DNA of 64,000 nucleotides, taken from assembly GCF_017826695.1 (NCBI RefSeq), contig NZ_JAFFZW010000002.1:310001-374000 (forward strand), written 5' to 3'. The position numbers were made by a program, and so were the translations under genes. The notes under the pieces are model-generated. The model ran no database searches. It saw nothing but the letters and a program-made list of their open reading frames with translations, and was not told where the DNA came from. Origin of the DNA: Pseudomonas alliivorans (lineage in GTDB: Bacteria > Pseudomonadota > Gammaproteobacteria > Pseudomonadales > Pseudomonadaceae). Below are positions 8,843 through 17,579 of this stretch, in pieces; within the stretch, counting starts at the first letter, position 1; each line of letters opens with the position of its first letter.

Positions 8843-9793
8843 ATGGATTTGCGTCAGCTTGAAGCCTTTGCGGCAGTGATGTCGGCAGGCAGTGTCACGG
8901 CCGCTGGCAAGATGCTCGGCCGCTCACAGCCATCGGTCACCCGGGTGATTCAGGAGCTTGAGCAGGAACTGGGTTTTGCGCTGTTCGAGCGCAGCGGGCC
9001 GAAGGTCACGCCGACGCACAAGGCGTTCATGATGTATGGCGAGGTGGAGAGTGCGCTGCTGGGTATCCGCAACATTCGCCAGCGCGCGCAGCACATCGCC
9101 GAGGAAGAAAATCATCAGATCAAACTGGTGGCGATTTCCGCGCTGGCCGCCGGGCTGCTGCCGGCCGCGCTGGCCAGGCTGCCGGAGCACTTGAAGCCAA
9201 GGCAAATCCAGCTGCAGAGCATGTCGCCGGAAAATGTGGTGCAGGCGGTGCTGTCCAAGACCACGGACCTGGGGGCGGTAAGCCTGCCGCTGGAGCATCG
9301 CGGGCTGGAGATTCACTGGATCGGCGAGGCACCTTGCGTCGCTGTCCTGCCAGCTGAATCCGACCTGGCGACCTATGAGGTGCTGCCACTGGACGTGCTG
9401 GCGCGTCAGACGCTGATTACCATGGCCAACCCCTATCGGTTTCGTCGACGCATCGACAAGGCGTTTCAGGAGGCGGGCGGCGAGCTGCCGCACATGCTCG
9501 ACACCAACACGTCACTGATCGCCATGCAGATGGCCAGGGCCGGGCTGGGCATTGCATTGGTCGATCCGTTCACGGCCATGGGTGTGCCGATTCAAGGGGT
9601 AGTGGTGCGGCCGATCGCCTGCAACATCCCGTTCTTCTTCGGTCTGATTTCGGCCTTCGCCAGCCCGCATTCCGATGTGGCCCTTGCGCTGATCGATGAA
9701 ATCGCCGTGGCTGCGAAGGCGCTGTTGCCTGAAATGGTCATGCATGAAGCCAGTGCTCACGATGCTCTGTTGCAGAGCATTTACGCCGAATGA
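8843..9793 (+). CDS. LysR-family transcriptional regulator
   Basis: A 316-residue LysR regulator with an N-terminal winged helix-turn-helix (residues about 1-60; MDLRQLEAF then AGKMLGRSQPSVTRVIQELE) and a substrate-binding domain with two alpha/beta lobes. Overall it resembles the opine/amino-acid responsive NocR/OccR branch, but this is an impression from the sequence. AAGGGTG precedes the ATG. It is divergent from crtZ and lies 213 bp upstream of, and in the same direction as, the oxidoreductase-ABC transporter operon, which is its most likely target. The inducer is unknown and could be the substrate of that transporter. Confidence 0.9.
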   Translation: MDLRQLEAFAAVMSAGSVTAAGKMLGRSQPSVTRVIQELEQELGFALFERSGPKVTPTHKAFMMYGEVESALLGIRNIRQRAQHIAEEENHQIKLVAISALAAGLLPAALARLPEHLKPRQIQLQSMSPENVVQAVLSKTTDLGAVSLPLEHRGLEIHWIGEAPCVAVLPAESDLATYEVLPLDVLARQTLITMANPYRFRRRIDKAFQEAGGELPHMLDTNTSLIAMQMARAGLGIALVDPFTAMGVPIQGVVVRPIACNIPFFFGLISAFASPHSDVALALIDEIAVAAKALLPEMVMHEASAHDALLQSIYAE

Positions 9794-9872
9794 GAGCGGT
9801 CAGCCGGCCCTCAAAATCGTATCGACCTGCCATTTAAGAATATCAATATGCTTTTTTTCGCGTTGCGGGAAT

Positions 9873-9900
9873 AAAAAACGCCTTTTAGTATTCGTTTTTT
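9873..9900. terminator. AT-rich inverted repeat after the LysR gene, possible terminator
   Basis: An 8-bp inverted repeat, AAAAAACG and CGTTTTTT, with a 12-nt loop lies 80 bp after the LysR stop, in a markedly AT-rich stretch (about 9830-9960). It could terminate the regulator transcript. The same AT-rich block probably also holds the promoter of the next operon. A second short hairpin, TCGGGC/GCCCGA (9969-9985), lies just before the oxidoreductase start and could be an operator or a leader structure. Confidence 0.3.
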
Positions 9901-10006
9901 GCATTCATACCCTTAAAGAATTCATTTATTTCGTTATTGGAATGGATTTTGAAAGGTTGAATGAAGGCTCGGGCTGTCTGCCCGATCATTTACCGAGTAC
10001 CGATCA

Positions 10007-11467
10007 ATGCCCCATGTAGATGCCCCCGCAGGTCTTGAAGCACTGGAAACACGCTTGTGTCAGGACCTGGCCTGGCTGGACCTGCCTGCCAACCCGTGGG
10101 TCAAACCACGCGAGAGTGAGGGCAGAGCCGTGCTGGACGTCGCGATCATCGGCGGTGGCATGGCGGGACTTGCGTTGGCGGCCGAGCTGCGCCATCTGGG
10201 CGTGGCCGCCGTGATATTCGATCAGTCGCCCGCAGGCTACGAAGGCCCCTGGGCGACGACTGCGCGCATGGAAACCCTGCGCTCGCCCAAACAGCTCACC
10301 GGCCCGGCGCTCGGTCTTCCCGCGCTCACCTTCCGTGCCTGGTACGAAGCGCAGTATGGCGCCGAAGGCTGGGCGACACTGGACAAGATTGCGCGCCTGC
10401 AATGGGCCGATTACCTGCGCTGGTACCGCAAGGTGTTGAACCTGGACGTGCGCAATGAACACCGTGTCAGTCGGGTCGTGCCCAGATCGGACGGTCTGGT
10501 TGCGCTGGATGTCGAAACACCGTCCCAGACACTTTTCTTTGTCGCGCGCCATGTAGTGCTGGCGACCGGCCGTGACGGACTGGGCGGTCCGTGGGTGCCC
10601 GAATTCGCGAAGTCGCTCCCCAGGCATTTATGGGCTCACTCCGCTGACGGCCTGCAGGACAACTGGTTCGAAGGCAAACGCGTCGCCGTGATCGGTGGCG
10701 GCGCCTCGGCCATGGACAGCGCCGCGACTGCGCTGGAAGCGGGCGCGACGGGGGTGGATCTGCTTATTCGTCGTGCTGTGCTGCCGCGCATCAACAAGGG
10801 CAAGGGCGCAGGCAATCCGGGTATGGTCCATGGCTACTGGCGCCTGCCGGATGAGTGGAAGTGGCGAATCCGTCATTACCTCAACACCCAACAGGTTCCG
10901 CCGCCACGCGGCAGTACGTTGCGGGTCTCCAGCTCGGGCAAGGCGCGGTTTCTGCTCGGTTGTCCGCTGGTGGGTGTCGAGCAGAACCCTGCGGGCGGCG
11001 TGTGGCTGGATACACCTTCGGCACGAATCGAAGCGGATTTCGTGGTGTTTGCCACAGGCTTTCGTACCGACTTCGAGCAGAGGCCGGAGTTCGCACCGTT
11101 TTCAGCGCACATTCGTGTCTGGCAGGACCGATTCAACGCGTGCCCTGATGAACAGGATGCGGAACTGGCTCAATTGCCGGATCTGGGCAACTGTTTCGAA
11201 TTTCAGGAGAAAAAGCCGGGTGCCTGCCCCGGAATCGAACACATCCATTGTTTCAGCTACCCCGCAGCATTGAGCTACGGCGCGGTGTCCGGCGATATTC
11301 CGGCCATCAGCGAAGGCTCCAAGCGCCTGGCGCACGCACTGGTAGGGCAGTTGTTCAATGAAGACGTGGCGCTGCATTTTCAGGCCATGCGCGACTATGC
11401 CGATCCTGAACTGTTGGGCGACGAATGGGTTGCCAGTCAGCCGAATGCCGACGAGTTACGCTCATGA
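10007..11467 (+). CDS. FAD/NAD(P)-binding oxidoreductase, flavin-monooxygenase-like
   Basis: A 486-residue flavoprotein with two dinucleotide folds: GGGMAG for FAD (about residues 49-54) and GGGASAMDSAA for NAD(P)H (about 230-240). A late ATG-type motif (VVFATGFRTD) is typical of class B flavin monooxygenases and related lysine/ornithine hydroxylases. It is therefore a candidate oxygenase or oxidase acting on a small imported molecule. The start has only a weak ribosome site. The stop overlaps the permease start as ATGA, so it belongs to the ABC transporter operon. I cannot assign the substrate; oxygenation of N or S, or oxidation of an amine, are both possible. Confidence 0.82.
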   Translation: MPHVDAPAGLEALETRLCQDLAWLDLPANPWVKPRESEGRAVLDVAIIGGGMAGLALAAELRHLGVAAVIFDQSPAGYEGPWATTARMETLRSPKQLTGPALGLPALTFRAWYEAQYGAEGWATLDKIARLQWADYLRWYRKVLNLDVRNEHRVSRVVPRSDGLVALDVETPSQTLFFVARHVVLATGRDGLGGPWVPEFAKSLPRHLWAHSADGLQDNWFEGKRVAVIGGGASAMDSAATALEAGATGVDLLIRRAVLPRINKGKGAGNPGMVHGYWRLPDEWKWRIRHYLNTQQVPPPRGSTLRVSSSGKARFLLGCPLVGVEQNPAGGVWLDTPSARIEADFVVFATGFRTDFEQRPEFAPFSAHIRVWQDRFNACPDEQDAELAQLPDLGNCFEFQEKKPGACPGIEHIHCFSYPAALSYGAVSGDIPAISEGSKRLAHALVGQLFNEDVALHFQAMRDYADPELLGDEWVASQPNADELRS

Positions 11468-12438
11468 TCGGCTGGGCATTGCGTCGGCTGACACAGTCGC
11501 TGTTGGTGATTCTGCTGATGACCCTGGTGGTGTTCGTCGGCCTTAATGCGATTGGCAATCCGATGGACATCCTGGTGGGTGAAGACCTCAATCAGGCCGA
11601 GCGTCTGCAGGCGATTGCGCATCTGGGGCTGGACAAGCCGCTGTGGCAGCAATACCTGATCTTTCTCAAGGGGGCGGTGCACGGCAATCTCGGCCAAAGC
11701 TTCGTTTACCACGAAGACGCCATGCGCCTGATTCTGCAACGCCTGCCAGCAACCTTCGAACTGGCCTTCAGCGCGCTGTTTCTGGCGGTGGTGATCGGCG
11801 TGCCGCTGGGCATGTTTGCCGGGACCTGGCCGGATCATCCGGTTTCCAGGCTGCTGATGGCGGGCAGTATTGTCGGCTTCTCGCTGCCGGCGTTCTGGGT
11901 GGCCTTGATGATGATCATGCTGTTCTCGATCACGTTGGGCTGGCTGCCCGCCAGTGGGCGCGGCGAGACCCGTGAGTGGCTGGGTGTGCAGTGGTCATGG
12001 CTGACACTGGACGGCCTGCAGCACTTGCTGTTGCCCGCGTTGAATCTGGCGCTGTTCAAGATTTCGCTGGTGTTGCGGCTGACTCGTGCCGGTGTACGCG
12101 AGGTGCTGCCCCAGGAGTTCGTCAAATTTGCCCGGGCCAAGGGTCTGTCGCCGTTGCGCGTGATGTGCATGCACGTCATGCGCAACACCATGATCCCCGT
12201 CGTGACTGTCTTGGCCATGGAACTGGGTTCGACCATTGCCTACGCGGTGGTCACCGAAAGCATCTTTGCCTGGCCCGGTGCAGGCAAGCTGATTCTGGAC
12301 AGCATCAACATGCTGGATCGCCCGGTGGTGGTCGCTTACCTGATGGTCGTCGTGGTGATTTTCGTGGTGCTCAACCTGATCGTCGACGGCCTGTATTACC
12401 TGCTCGATCCACGCGTACGCGTCGAGGCTTCCCGATGA
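11464..12438 (+). CDS. Dipeptide/oligopeptide-type ABC transporter permease (DppB-like)
   Basis: First inner-membrane permease of a Dpp/Opp-type importer, 324 residues with about six transmembrane helices. It begins MIGWALRRLTQSLLVILL, the usual first helix of DppB proteins. The binding-protein-dependent transport signature (EFVKFARAKGLSP, about 219-231) is visible in the cytoplasmic loop that contacts the ATPases. The ATG lies in the stop of the oxidoreductase gene, and the stop overlaps the second permease. The family also carries nickel, opines, glutathione and other small solutes, so the name does not fix the cargo. Confidence 0.9.
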   Translation: MIGWALRRLTQSLLVILLMTLVVFVGLNAIGNPMDILVGEDLNQAERLQAIAHLGLDKPLWQQYLIFLKGAVHGNLGQSFVYHEDAMRLILQRLPATFELAFSALFLAVVIGVPLGMFAGTWPDHPVSRLLMAGSIVGFSLPAFWVALMMIMLFSITLGWLPASGRGETREWLGVQWSWLTLDGLQHLLLPALNLALFKISLVLRLTRAGVREVLPQEFVKFARAKGLSPLRVMCMHVMRNTMIPVVTVLAMELGSTIAYAVVTESIFAWPGAGKLILDSINMLDRPVVVAYLMVVVVIFVVLNLIVDGLYYLLDPRVRVEASR

Positions 12439-13355
12439 ATGCCATTCCCAAGGCGTCGACCGTCAGTGTCGGCCTGCAAGCACAGTCGCCGTGGCGGCGC
12501 GTGGCGGTCGAGTTCACTCGGTCGCCGTCTGCCCTGGTGGGGCTGGTGATTCTGATGATCATCATTCTGGTCGCCGCGCTGGCGCCCTGGATCGTGGTCC
12601 AGAACCCCTACGATCTGATGCAACTGAATGTCATGGATGCCCGCATGGCGCCCGGCAGTCCGAACATGGACACCGGTTACACCTATTGGCTGGGCACGGA
12701 CGGACAAGGGCGCGATCTGGTATCGGCGATCATTTACGGCTTGCGCATCAGCCTGTGGGTCGGCATTGGTTCGGCGCTGATCGCTGCCGTGATCGGCACG
12801 TTGCTGGGACTGGTCTCTGCATATGCAGGCGGCTGGGTCGATGCGCTGTTGATGCGTCTGGTGGACCTGCTGCTGTCATTTCCGGTGATCCTCATGGCCT
12901 TGATGATCCTCGCCTGGCTGGGCAAGGGCGTCGGTAATGTGATGCTTACCCTGGTGTTGCTGGAATGGGCTTATTACGCCCGCACTGCAAGGGGCCAGGC
13001 CCTGACTGAAAGCCGTCGCGAATACGTCGATGCGGCGCGCGGGCAGGGCATTGGCCCGTGGCGCATCGTGATCGGTCATATTCTGCCCAACTGCCTGCCG
13101 CCACTGATCGTGATCGGCGCATTGCAGATTGCCCGTGCCATCACGCTGGAGGCGACCCTGTCGTTTCTCGGTCTGGGCGTGCCGGTCACCGAGCCGTCGC
13201 TGGGGCTGCTGATTGCCAACGGCTTCCAGTACATGCTCAGCAACGAATACTGGATCAGCCTGTTTCCGGGGCTGGCGCTGTTGATCACCATCGTCGCGAT
13301 CAATCTGGTGGGCGACCGTCTGCGCGATGTGCTGAACCCGAGGTTGCAGCGATGA
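12435..13355 (+). CDS. Dipeptide/oligopeptide-type ABC transporter permease (DppC-like)
   Basis: Second permease subunit, 306 residues. It has an N-terminal cytoplasmic segment, a first helix (LVGLVILMIIILVAALAPW), a periplasmic loop containing HWLGTDGQGRD-like residues (YWLGTDGQGRD) that mark DppC/OppC proteins, and five further helices. The coupling loop REYVDAARGQGIGPWR contacts the ATPases. The start is the ATG in the ATGA overlap with the first permease; the open frame extends far upstream but inside that gene. The stop overlaps the first ATPase gene. Confidence 0.9.
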   Translation: MNAIPKASTVSVGLQAQSPWRRVAVEFTRSPSALVGLVILMIIILVAALAPWIVVQNPYDLMQLNVMDARMAPGSPNMDTGYTYWLGTDGQGRDLVSAIIYGLRISLWVGIGSALIAAVIGTLLGLVSAYAGGWVDALLMRLVDLLLSFPVILMALMILAWLGKGVGNVMLTLVLLEWAYYARTARGQALTESRREYVDAARGQGIGPWRIVIGHILPNCLPPLIVIGALQIARAITLEATLSFLGLGVPVTEPSLGLLIANGFQYMLSNEYWISLFPGLALLITIVAINLVGDRLRDVLNPRLQR

Positions 13356-14356
13356 GCCAGCTTGAAGCAACGCCGATGGCTGATCAGCCGACCCTTGACG
13401 TGCGCGGCCTGTGCACCTCGTTCCATACCCGCGCAGGCGTGTTGCCTGCCGTGCGTGATGTGTCATTGAGTGTGCAACCAGGACGGATTCTCGGCCTGGT
13501 GGGTGAATCCGGATCGGGCAAGTCCGTGACGGGGTTTTCTATTCTCGGACTGGTCGACGAGCCGGGCCGCATCAGTGCAGGCCAGGTGCTGTTCAAGGGG
13601 CGTGACCTGACGAAACTCACGGCCTCGCAGCTGCGCGATGTGCAGGGCAATCGGGTTGCAATGATCTTTCAGGACCCGATGATGACCCTCAATCCTGTCC
13701 TGCGGGTCGACACGCAGATGGTCGAGGCCGTCCGTGCGCACCGTTCGGTCAGCAGACGCGAAGCACGTGAGCACGCCAGCCGCACGCTGGCACAGATGGG
13801 CATTGCCAGCCCTGAAGAACGCCTGCGCGCCTATCCGCATCAATTGTCCGGCGGCATGCGTCAACGGGTGGCGATTGCCATTGCGTTGTTGCACGCCCCG
13901 GACCTGATCATTGCCGATGAGCCGACCACCGCGCTGGACGTGACCATTCAGGCGCAGATTCTCAGCGAAGTGCAGAGGCTGGTCCGGGAGCAGGGCACAT
14001 CGCTGATCTGGATCACCCATGATCTTTCTGTGGTGGCCGGGCTGGCCGATGACGTGGCGGTGATGTACGCCGGACGCATCGTCGAGCAGGGTTCGGTCGC
14101 CGATGTGCTGGACCGCCCGCAACACCCTTACACCCAGGGGCTGATCGACAGCCTGCCCAGTCGTAACCGGCGAGGGCAGCGCCTGCGGCAGATTCCCGGC
14201 ATGGCGCCGGATCTGTCGTCGATGCCGCAAGGCTGTGCGTTTGCCGCCCGTTGCCCAAGGGCGTCGTCGGTCTGTGCACAGGAACCTGCACCTCGCGAAA
14301 TCGCGCCTGGCCAGACGGTTCGTTGTTTTCATCCGGGAGCTGCCGATGTCCAGTGA
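13352..14356 (+). CDS. Dipeptide/oligopeptide-type ABC transporter ATPase (DppD-like)
   Basis: Cytoplasmic ATPase of 334 residues. Walker A is GESGSGKS (residues 51-58), the ABC signature is LSGGM (165-169) and Walker B is followed by ADEPTTALD. The C-terminal oligopeptide-transporter extension contains a cysteine-bearing GCAFAARCPRA segment, typical of OppD/DppD. The start sits in an ATGA overlap with the second permease, and the gene overlaps the second ATPase by 11 bp. It powers import together with the next gene. Confidence 0.92.
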   Translation: MSQLEATPMADQPTLDVRGLCTSFHTRAGVLPAVRDVSLSVQPGRILGLVGESGSGKSVTGFSILGLVDEPGRISAGQVLFKGRDLTKLTASQLRDVQGNRVAMIFQDPMMTLNPVLRVDTQMVEAVRAHRSVSRREAREHASRTLAQMGIASPEERLRAYPHQLSGGMRQRVAIAIALLHAPDLIIADEPTTALDVTIQAQILSEVQRLVREQGTSLIWITHDLSVVAGLADDVAVMYAGRIVEQGSVADVLDRPQHPYTQGLIDSLPSRNRRGQRLRQIPGMAPDLSSMPQGCAFAARCPRASSVCAQEPAPREIAPGQTVRCFHPGAADVQ

Positions 14357-15359
14357 ACTGATTCCCCTGATCGAGCTGCATCGGGTCAGCAAAACCTTCG
14401 GCAAACCGGTAGCTCAACGTTCGGTCCAGGGCGTTCTGCAGCGTCTGCACCTGACGCGACCCAGACCTGTCACCCATGCGGTCGATGCCGTGGACCTGCG
14501 CATCGCCCGTGGTGAGGTGGTCGGGCTGGTCGGGGAGTCAGGCTGTGGCAAGTCGACACTCGGGCGCATGGTTGCCGGCTTGCTGCCGGTGTCGTCAGGC
14601 TCTGTCTCGGTAGACGGAAAACCCATCGACAACCTGACCGCCAGCGAGCGCAAGGCGCTGCGTCTCAAGGTGCAGATGATCTTTCAGGACCCGTCATCGA
14701 GTCTCAATCCGCGCCTGCGGGTCGACCGTATCGTCGGCGAAGGTGCGCTGTTGCATGGCCTGACCGACAGCAAAGGCATGGACGATTACGTCAGTGCGCA
14801 GTTGCAGCGCGCCGGTCTCAGTCCGCAACTGCGCCAGCGTTACCCGCACCAGTTCAGTGGCGGCCAGCGCCAGCGTATCGGTATTGCCAGGGCGCTGGCC
14901 GTGCAGCCTGAACTGCTGGTGTGCGATGAGTCGGTCGCCGCGCTGGATGTTTCGATTCAGGCGCAGATTCTCAACCTGTTCATGGACCTGCGCGATGAGC
15001 TGGGCCTGACCTATCTGTTCATCAGTCATGACCTGGGTGTCGTTGAACACCTGTGTGACCGGGTCGTGGTGATGTACTTGGGCCGTGTGGTCGAGACTGC
15101 ATCGGTCGATGACCTTTTCGCCCGTGCCAATCATCCGTACACCCAGGCACTGCTGGCGCAGATCCCGCGTTTCGATATTCGCAGTACCCGATATGACGCG
15201 ATCAAAGGGGAAATCCCCAGCCCGCTGAACCCGCCCGCCGGGTGTCATTTCCATCCTCGTTGCCCGCACGCCATGGCGCGCTGCCGCGAAGAAGTTCCAG
15301 CGCTGAGGGAGGTTTCGCCGAACCACCGGAGCGCGTGTCACCTCAACGACAACCTCTGA
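14346..15359 (+). CDS. Dipeptide/oligopeptide-type ABC transporter ATPase (DppF-like)
   Basis: Second ATPase, 337 residues. Walker A is GESGCGKS (residues 63-70), the signature is FSGGQRQRIGIARAL and Walker B is VCDESVAALD. The C-terminal extension has the GCHFHPRCPHA segment of the OppF/DppF family. The usual DEP of Walker B reads DES here, as in several DppF proteins. The start lies 11 bp inside the end of the DppD-like gene. A 57-bp gap separates it from the binding-protein gene. Confidence 0.92.
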   Translation: MSSELIPLIELHRVSKTFGKPVAQRSVQGVLQRLHLTRPRPVTHAVDAVDLRIARGEVVGLVGESGCGKSTLGRMVAGLLPVSSGSVSVDGKPIDNLTASERKALRLKVQMIFQDPSSSLNPRLRVDRIVGEGALLHGLTDSKGMDDYVSAQLQRAGLSPQLRQRYPHQFSGGQRQRIGIARALAVQPELLVCDESVAALDVSIQAQILNLFMDLRDELGLTYLFISHDLGVVEHLCDRVVVMYLGRVVETASVDDLFARANHPYTQALLAQIPRFDIRSTRYDAIKGEIPSPLNPPAGCHFHPRCPHAMARCREEVPALREVSPNHRSACHLNDNL

Positions 15360-15416
15360 ACGGGCGCGCAGTTGCTCGTGTTCCCTCTTGCCAATGATTG
15401 CGTATCAGGAATTCTC

Positions 15417-16982
15417 ATGAAACCACTTGTTCGTTCCCTGTTAGCTTCAGCCCTTGTTCTGGCCGCAGGCAGTGCGGTCGCGCAGGGGCTGCGTATCGGC
15501 TATGCCGACCCGATTTCATCCCTTGATCCACAACTGAACAACTACGCTGGAGACCGTTCGGTTGCCCTGCATGCGTTTGAGTCGCTGGTCAGCCGCCGCG
15601 ATGACAAGACCCTGCCGGGGCTGGCGAAAAGCTGGAAAGTGGTCGATGACACCACGTGGGAGTTCGACCTGCGTGACGACGTCAAATGGCAGGACGGTCA
15701 GCCGCTGACCGCTGACGATCTGGTGTTCTCGTTCGAGCGCGCCCGCAATGTGCCGGGCAGCGTGGCGTCTTACGCCGGGGCGACGCGCACCGTCGCTTCC
15801 GTTACTGCCAAGGACGATCACACGCTGATCATCAAGACCCGCCTGCCCAACGCCAACCTGCTGCCGGACGTCGATTCGATCTACATCGTCAGCCGCCACG
15901 CAGGCGCCAACGCCAGCAGCGCCGACTACAACTCCGGCAAGGCCATGATCGGGACCGGGCCTTATCGCTTCGTGTCCTTTGTGCCTGGCGACCGGACGGT
16001 TTTCGAGCGCAACGATGCCTACTGGGGCCCGAAGCCGATCTGGGACAAGGTCGACTACCGTTTCATCGCCAATGCGGCCAACCGCACCGCGGCATTGCTG
16101 GCAGGCGACGTGGATGTGATCGACAAGGTCTCGCCAACGGATGTGGAGCGTCTGCGCCAGACGCCGACGGTCAAGGTTTATGCCGATCAGGGCTTGCGTG
16201 CGCTGCTGATTCAGCCAAGTTTTCGCGCCGGTCCCAATGAGTTCATTCGTGACAACGCGGGCAAGCCGCTGCCCGAAAACCCGTTGCTGGACGTTCGTGT
16301 GCGCAGGGCGCTGTCACTGGCCATCAACCGTCAGGCCATCAACGAACGCATCATGCAAGGCACTGTGACCGAGGCCAATCAGTGGATGCCAGCCAATACC
16401 TTCGGCTATAACCCGGACGTGAAGAACATCCCGTATGACCCGAAGCAGGCCAAGGATCTGCTGGCGCAGGCGGGCTTTCCCGAAGGCTTTCAGTTGACTG
16501 TCCATGTCCCCGGTGACCGCTACCCGCAGGCGCCGGAGGTCATGCAGGCCGTCGCGCAGTTCTGGTCGCGCATCGGCGTCAAGGTCCAGCTGGAAGTGCT
16601 GCCATGGGCGGTTTATGCCGGCAAGGCCAACAAGAACGAGCTGGCGATCAGTGTGATCGCCTGGGGAAACGGCACGGGTGAGGCGGCTTATGCGCTGACC
16701 AATATCCTGACCACCGTCGACAGCGCCAAGGGGCAGGGCGCGTCCAACTGGGGCCATTACAGCAACCCGGTCGTGGACAAGGCGCTTGCAGATTCGACCG
16801 CCGAATTCGATGAAGCCAGACGCCGCAAGATTCTTCAGGACTCGGTCAAGGTGGTCAGCGATGACGTGGGGATCATTCCGCTGTTCCATTACCAGAACAT
16901 CTGGGCGGCGCGCAAAGGGCTGAAAGTCGAGCCACTGGTCAGCGACCGCACGGCCGCCACCATGGTCACCGAACAACCCTGA
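15417..16982 (+). CDS. Extracellular solute-binding protein, family 5
   Basis: A periplasmic binding protein of 521 residues for the preceding ABC transporter. It has a signal peptide (MKPLVRSLLASALVLAAGSAVA, cut to the first residues here) with cleavage probably after AVA, and the family 5 (DppA/OppA) mature fold, including the DPQL and LAKSWKVVDDTTWEFDLR regions. The ATG follows AGGA. From memory it resembles the binding-protein subfamily that TIGRFAM groups with CMD-domain partners (the KPN_01854-type set), which agrees with the two genes that follow. The ligand is unknown. Confidence 0.9.
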   Translation: MKPLVRSLLASALVLAAGSAVAQGLRIGYADPISSLDPQLNNYAGDRSVALHAFESLVSRRDDKTLPGLAKSWKVVDDTTWEFDLRDDVKWQDGQPLTADDLVFSFERARNVPGSVASYAGATRTVASVTAKDDHTLIIKTRLPNANLLPDVDSIYIVSRHAGANASSADYNSGKAMIGTGPYRFVSFVPGDRTVFERNDAYWGPKPIWDKVDYRFIANAANRTAALLAGDVDVIDKVSPTDVERLRQTPTVKVYADQGLRALLIQPSFRAGPNEFIRDNAGKPLPENPLLDVRVRRALSLAINRQAINERIMQGTVTEANQWMPANTFGYNPDVKNIPYDPKQAKDLLAQAGFPEGFQLTVHVPGDRYPQAPEVMQAVAQFWSRIGVKVQLEVLPWAVYAGKANKNELAISVIAWGNGTGEAAYALTNILTTVDSAKGQGASNWGHYSNPVVDKALADSTAEFDEARRRKILQDSVKVVSDDVGIIPLFHYQNIWAARKGLKVEPLVSDRTAATMVTEQP

Positions 16983-16990
16983 TTTTTCAC

Positions 16991-17026
16991 GCCTTCGCGT
17001 CGCTATTTCAATCGCGATGCGAAGGC
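16991..17026. other. Strong hairpin between binding-protein and CMD genes
   Basis: GCCTTCGCGTCGC (16991-17003) pairs with GCGATGCGAAGGC (17014-17026): 13 base pairs with one G-U wobble and a 10-nt loop. It begins 8 bp after the binding-protein stop codon. No T-run follows on the + strand, so it is a poor terminator. Hairpins here commonly protect the 3' end of abundant binding-protein messages; that role is an inference. Confidence 0.6.
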
Positions 17027-17048
17027 CATACCGACGTTGAGAATGCCC

Positions 17049-17579
17049 ATGATCCTGACGACTGACACCACCCCTCAGCCTGACCTGCTCGACAGCCTGT
17101 TGAACATCGAGCCAGGCAGCCATTTGCACAAGGTTCGCCATGCCCGCGACAAAGTCGCTTCGGCCACCCAGGGCAGTCAGGACCTGTTTTTCGACCCGGC
17201 ACTGGATAACGACCTGTCACTGGGCGAGCGCCTGTGGGTGGCCTATTACGCCGCAAAGCTTGGCGAACAGGCCAATCTGAGCACGCATTATCTGAAGCAA
17301 TTGCAGGCGCTGGGAATAAAAGCCCCGGTACTGGCCGACATCGATGCGGGGGCCATTGATGTGCTGGATGATGCGCGGCTCGCGGCGATTCTGCGTTTCA
17401 CCCGTACTTTGATCGAGTCGCCGGTGCATGGCGATCAGGCTGCGCTGCTGACGTTGCAGCACGAAGGGCTGAGCACCGCCGAAATCGTCGTGCTCGCGCA
17501 GTTGATTGCATTCATGTCCTATCAAGTGCGTCTGGCCGCAGGTCTCGGCGCGCTGCACTCTGCCGGAGCAGCCCAATGA
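17049..17579 (+). CDS. CMD-domain protein without catalytic cysteines
   Basis: A 176-residue alpha-helical protein related to carboxymuconolactone decarboxylase/AhpD proteins. It contains no cysteine at all, so it cannot act as an AhpD-type peroxidase. It pairs with the next gene through a 4-bp ATGA overlap, and the two may form a complex. From memory it matches the 'CMD domain protein, Avi_7170 family' type. The start is uncertain: an ATG at 17043 is also in frame, but 17049 has better spacing from GAGAA. Confidence 0.72.
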   Translation: MILTTDTTPQPDLLDSLLNIEPGSHLHKVRHARDKVASATQGSQDLFFDPALDNDLSLGERLWVAYYAAKLGEQANLSTHYLKQLQALGIKAPVLADIDAGAIDVLDDARLAAILRFTRTLIESPVHGDQAALLTLQHEGLSTAEIVVLAQLIAFMSYQVRLAAGLGALHSAGAAQ

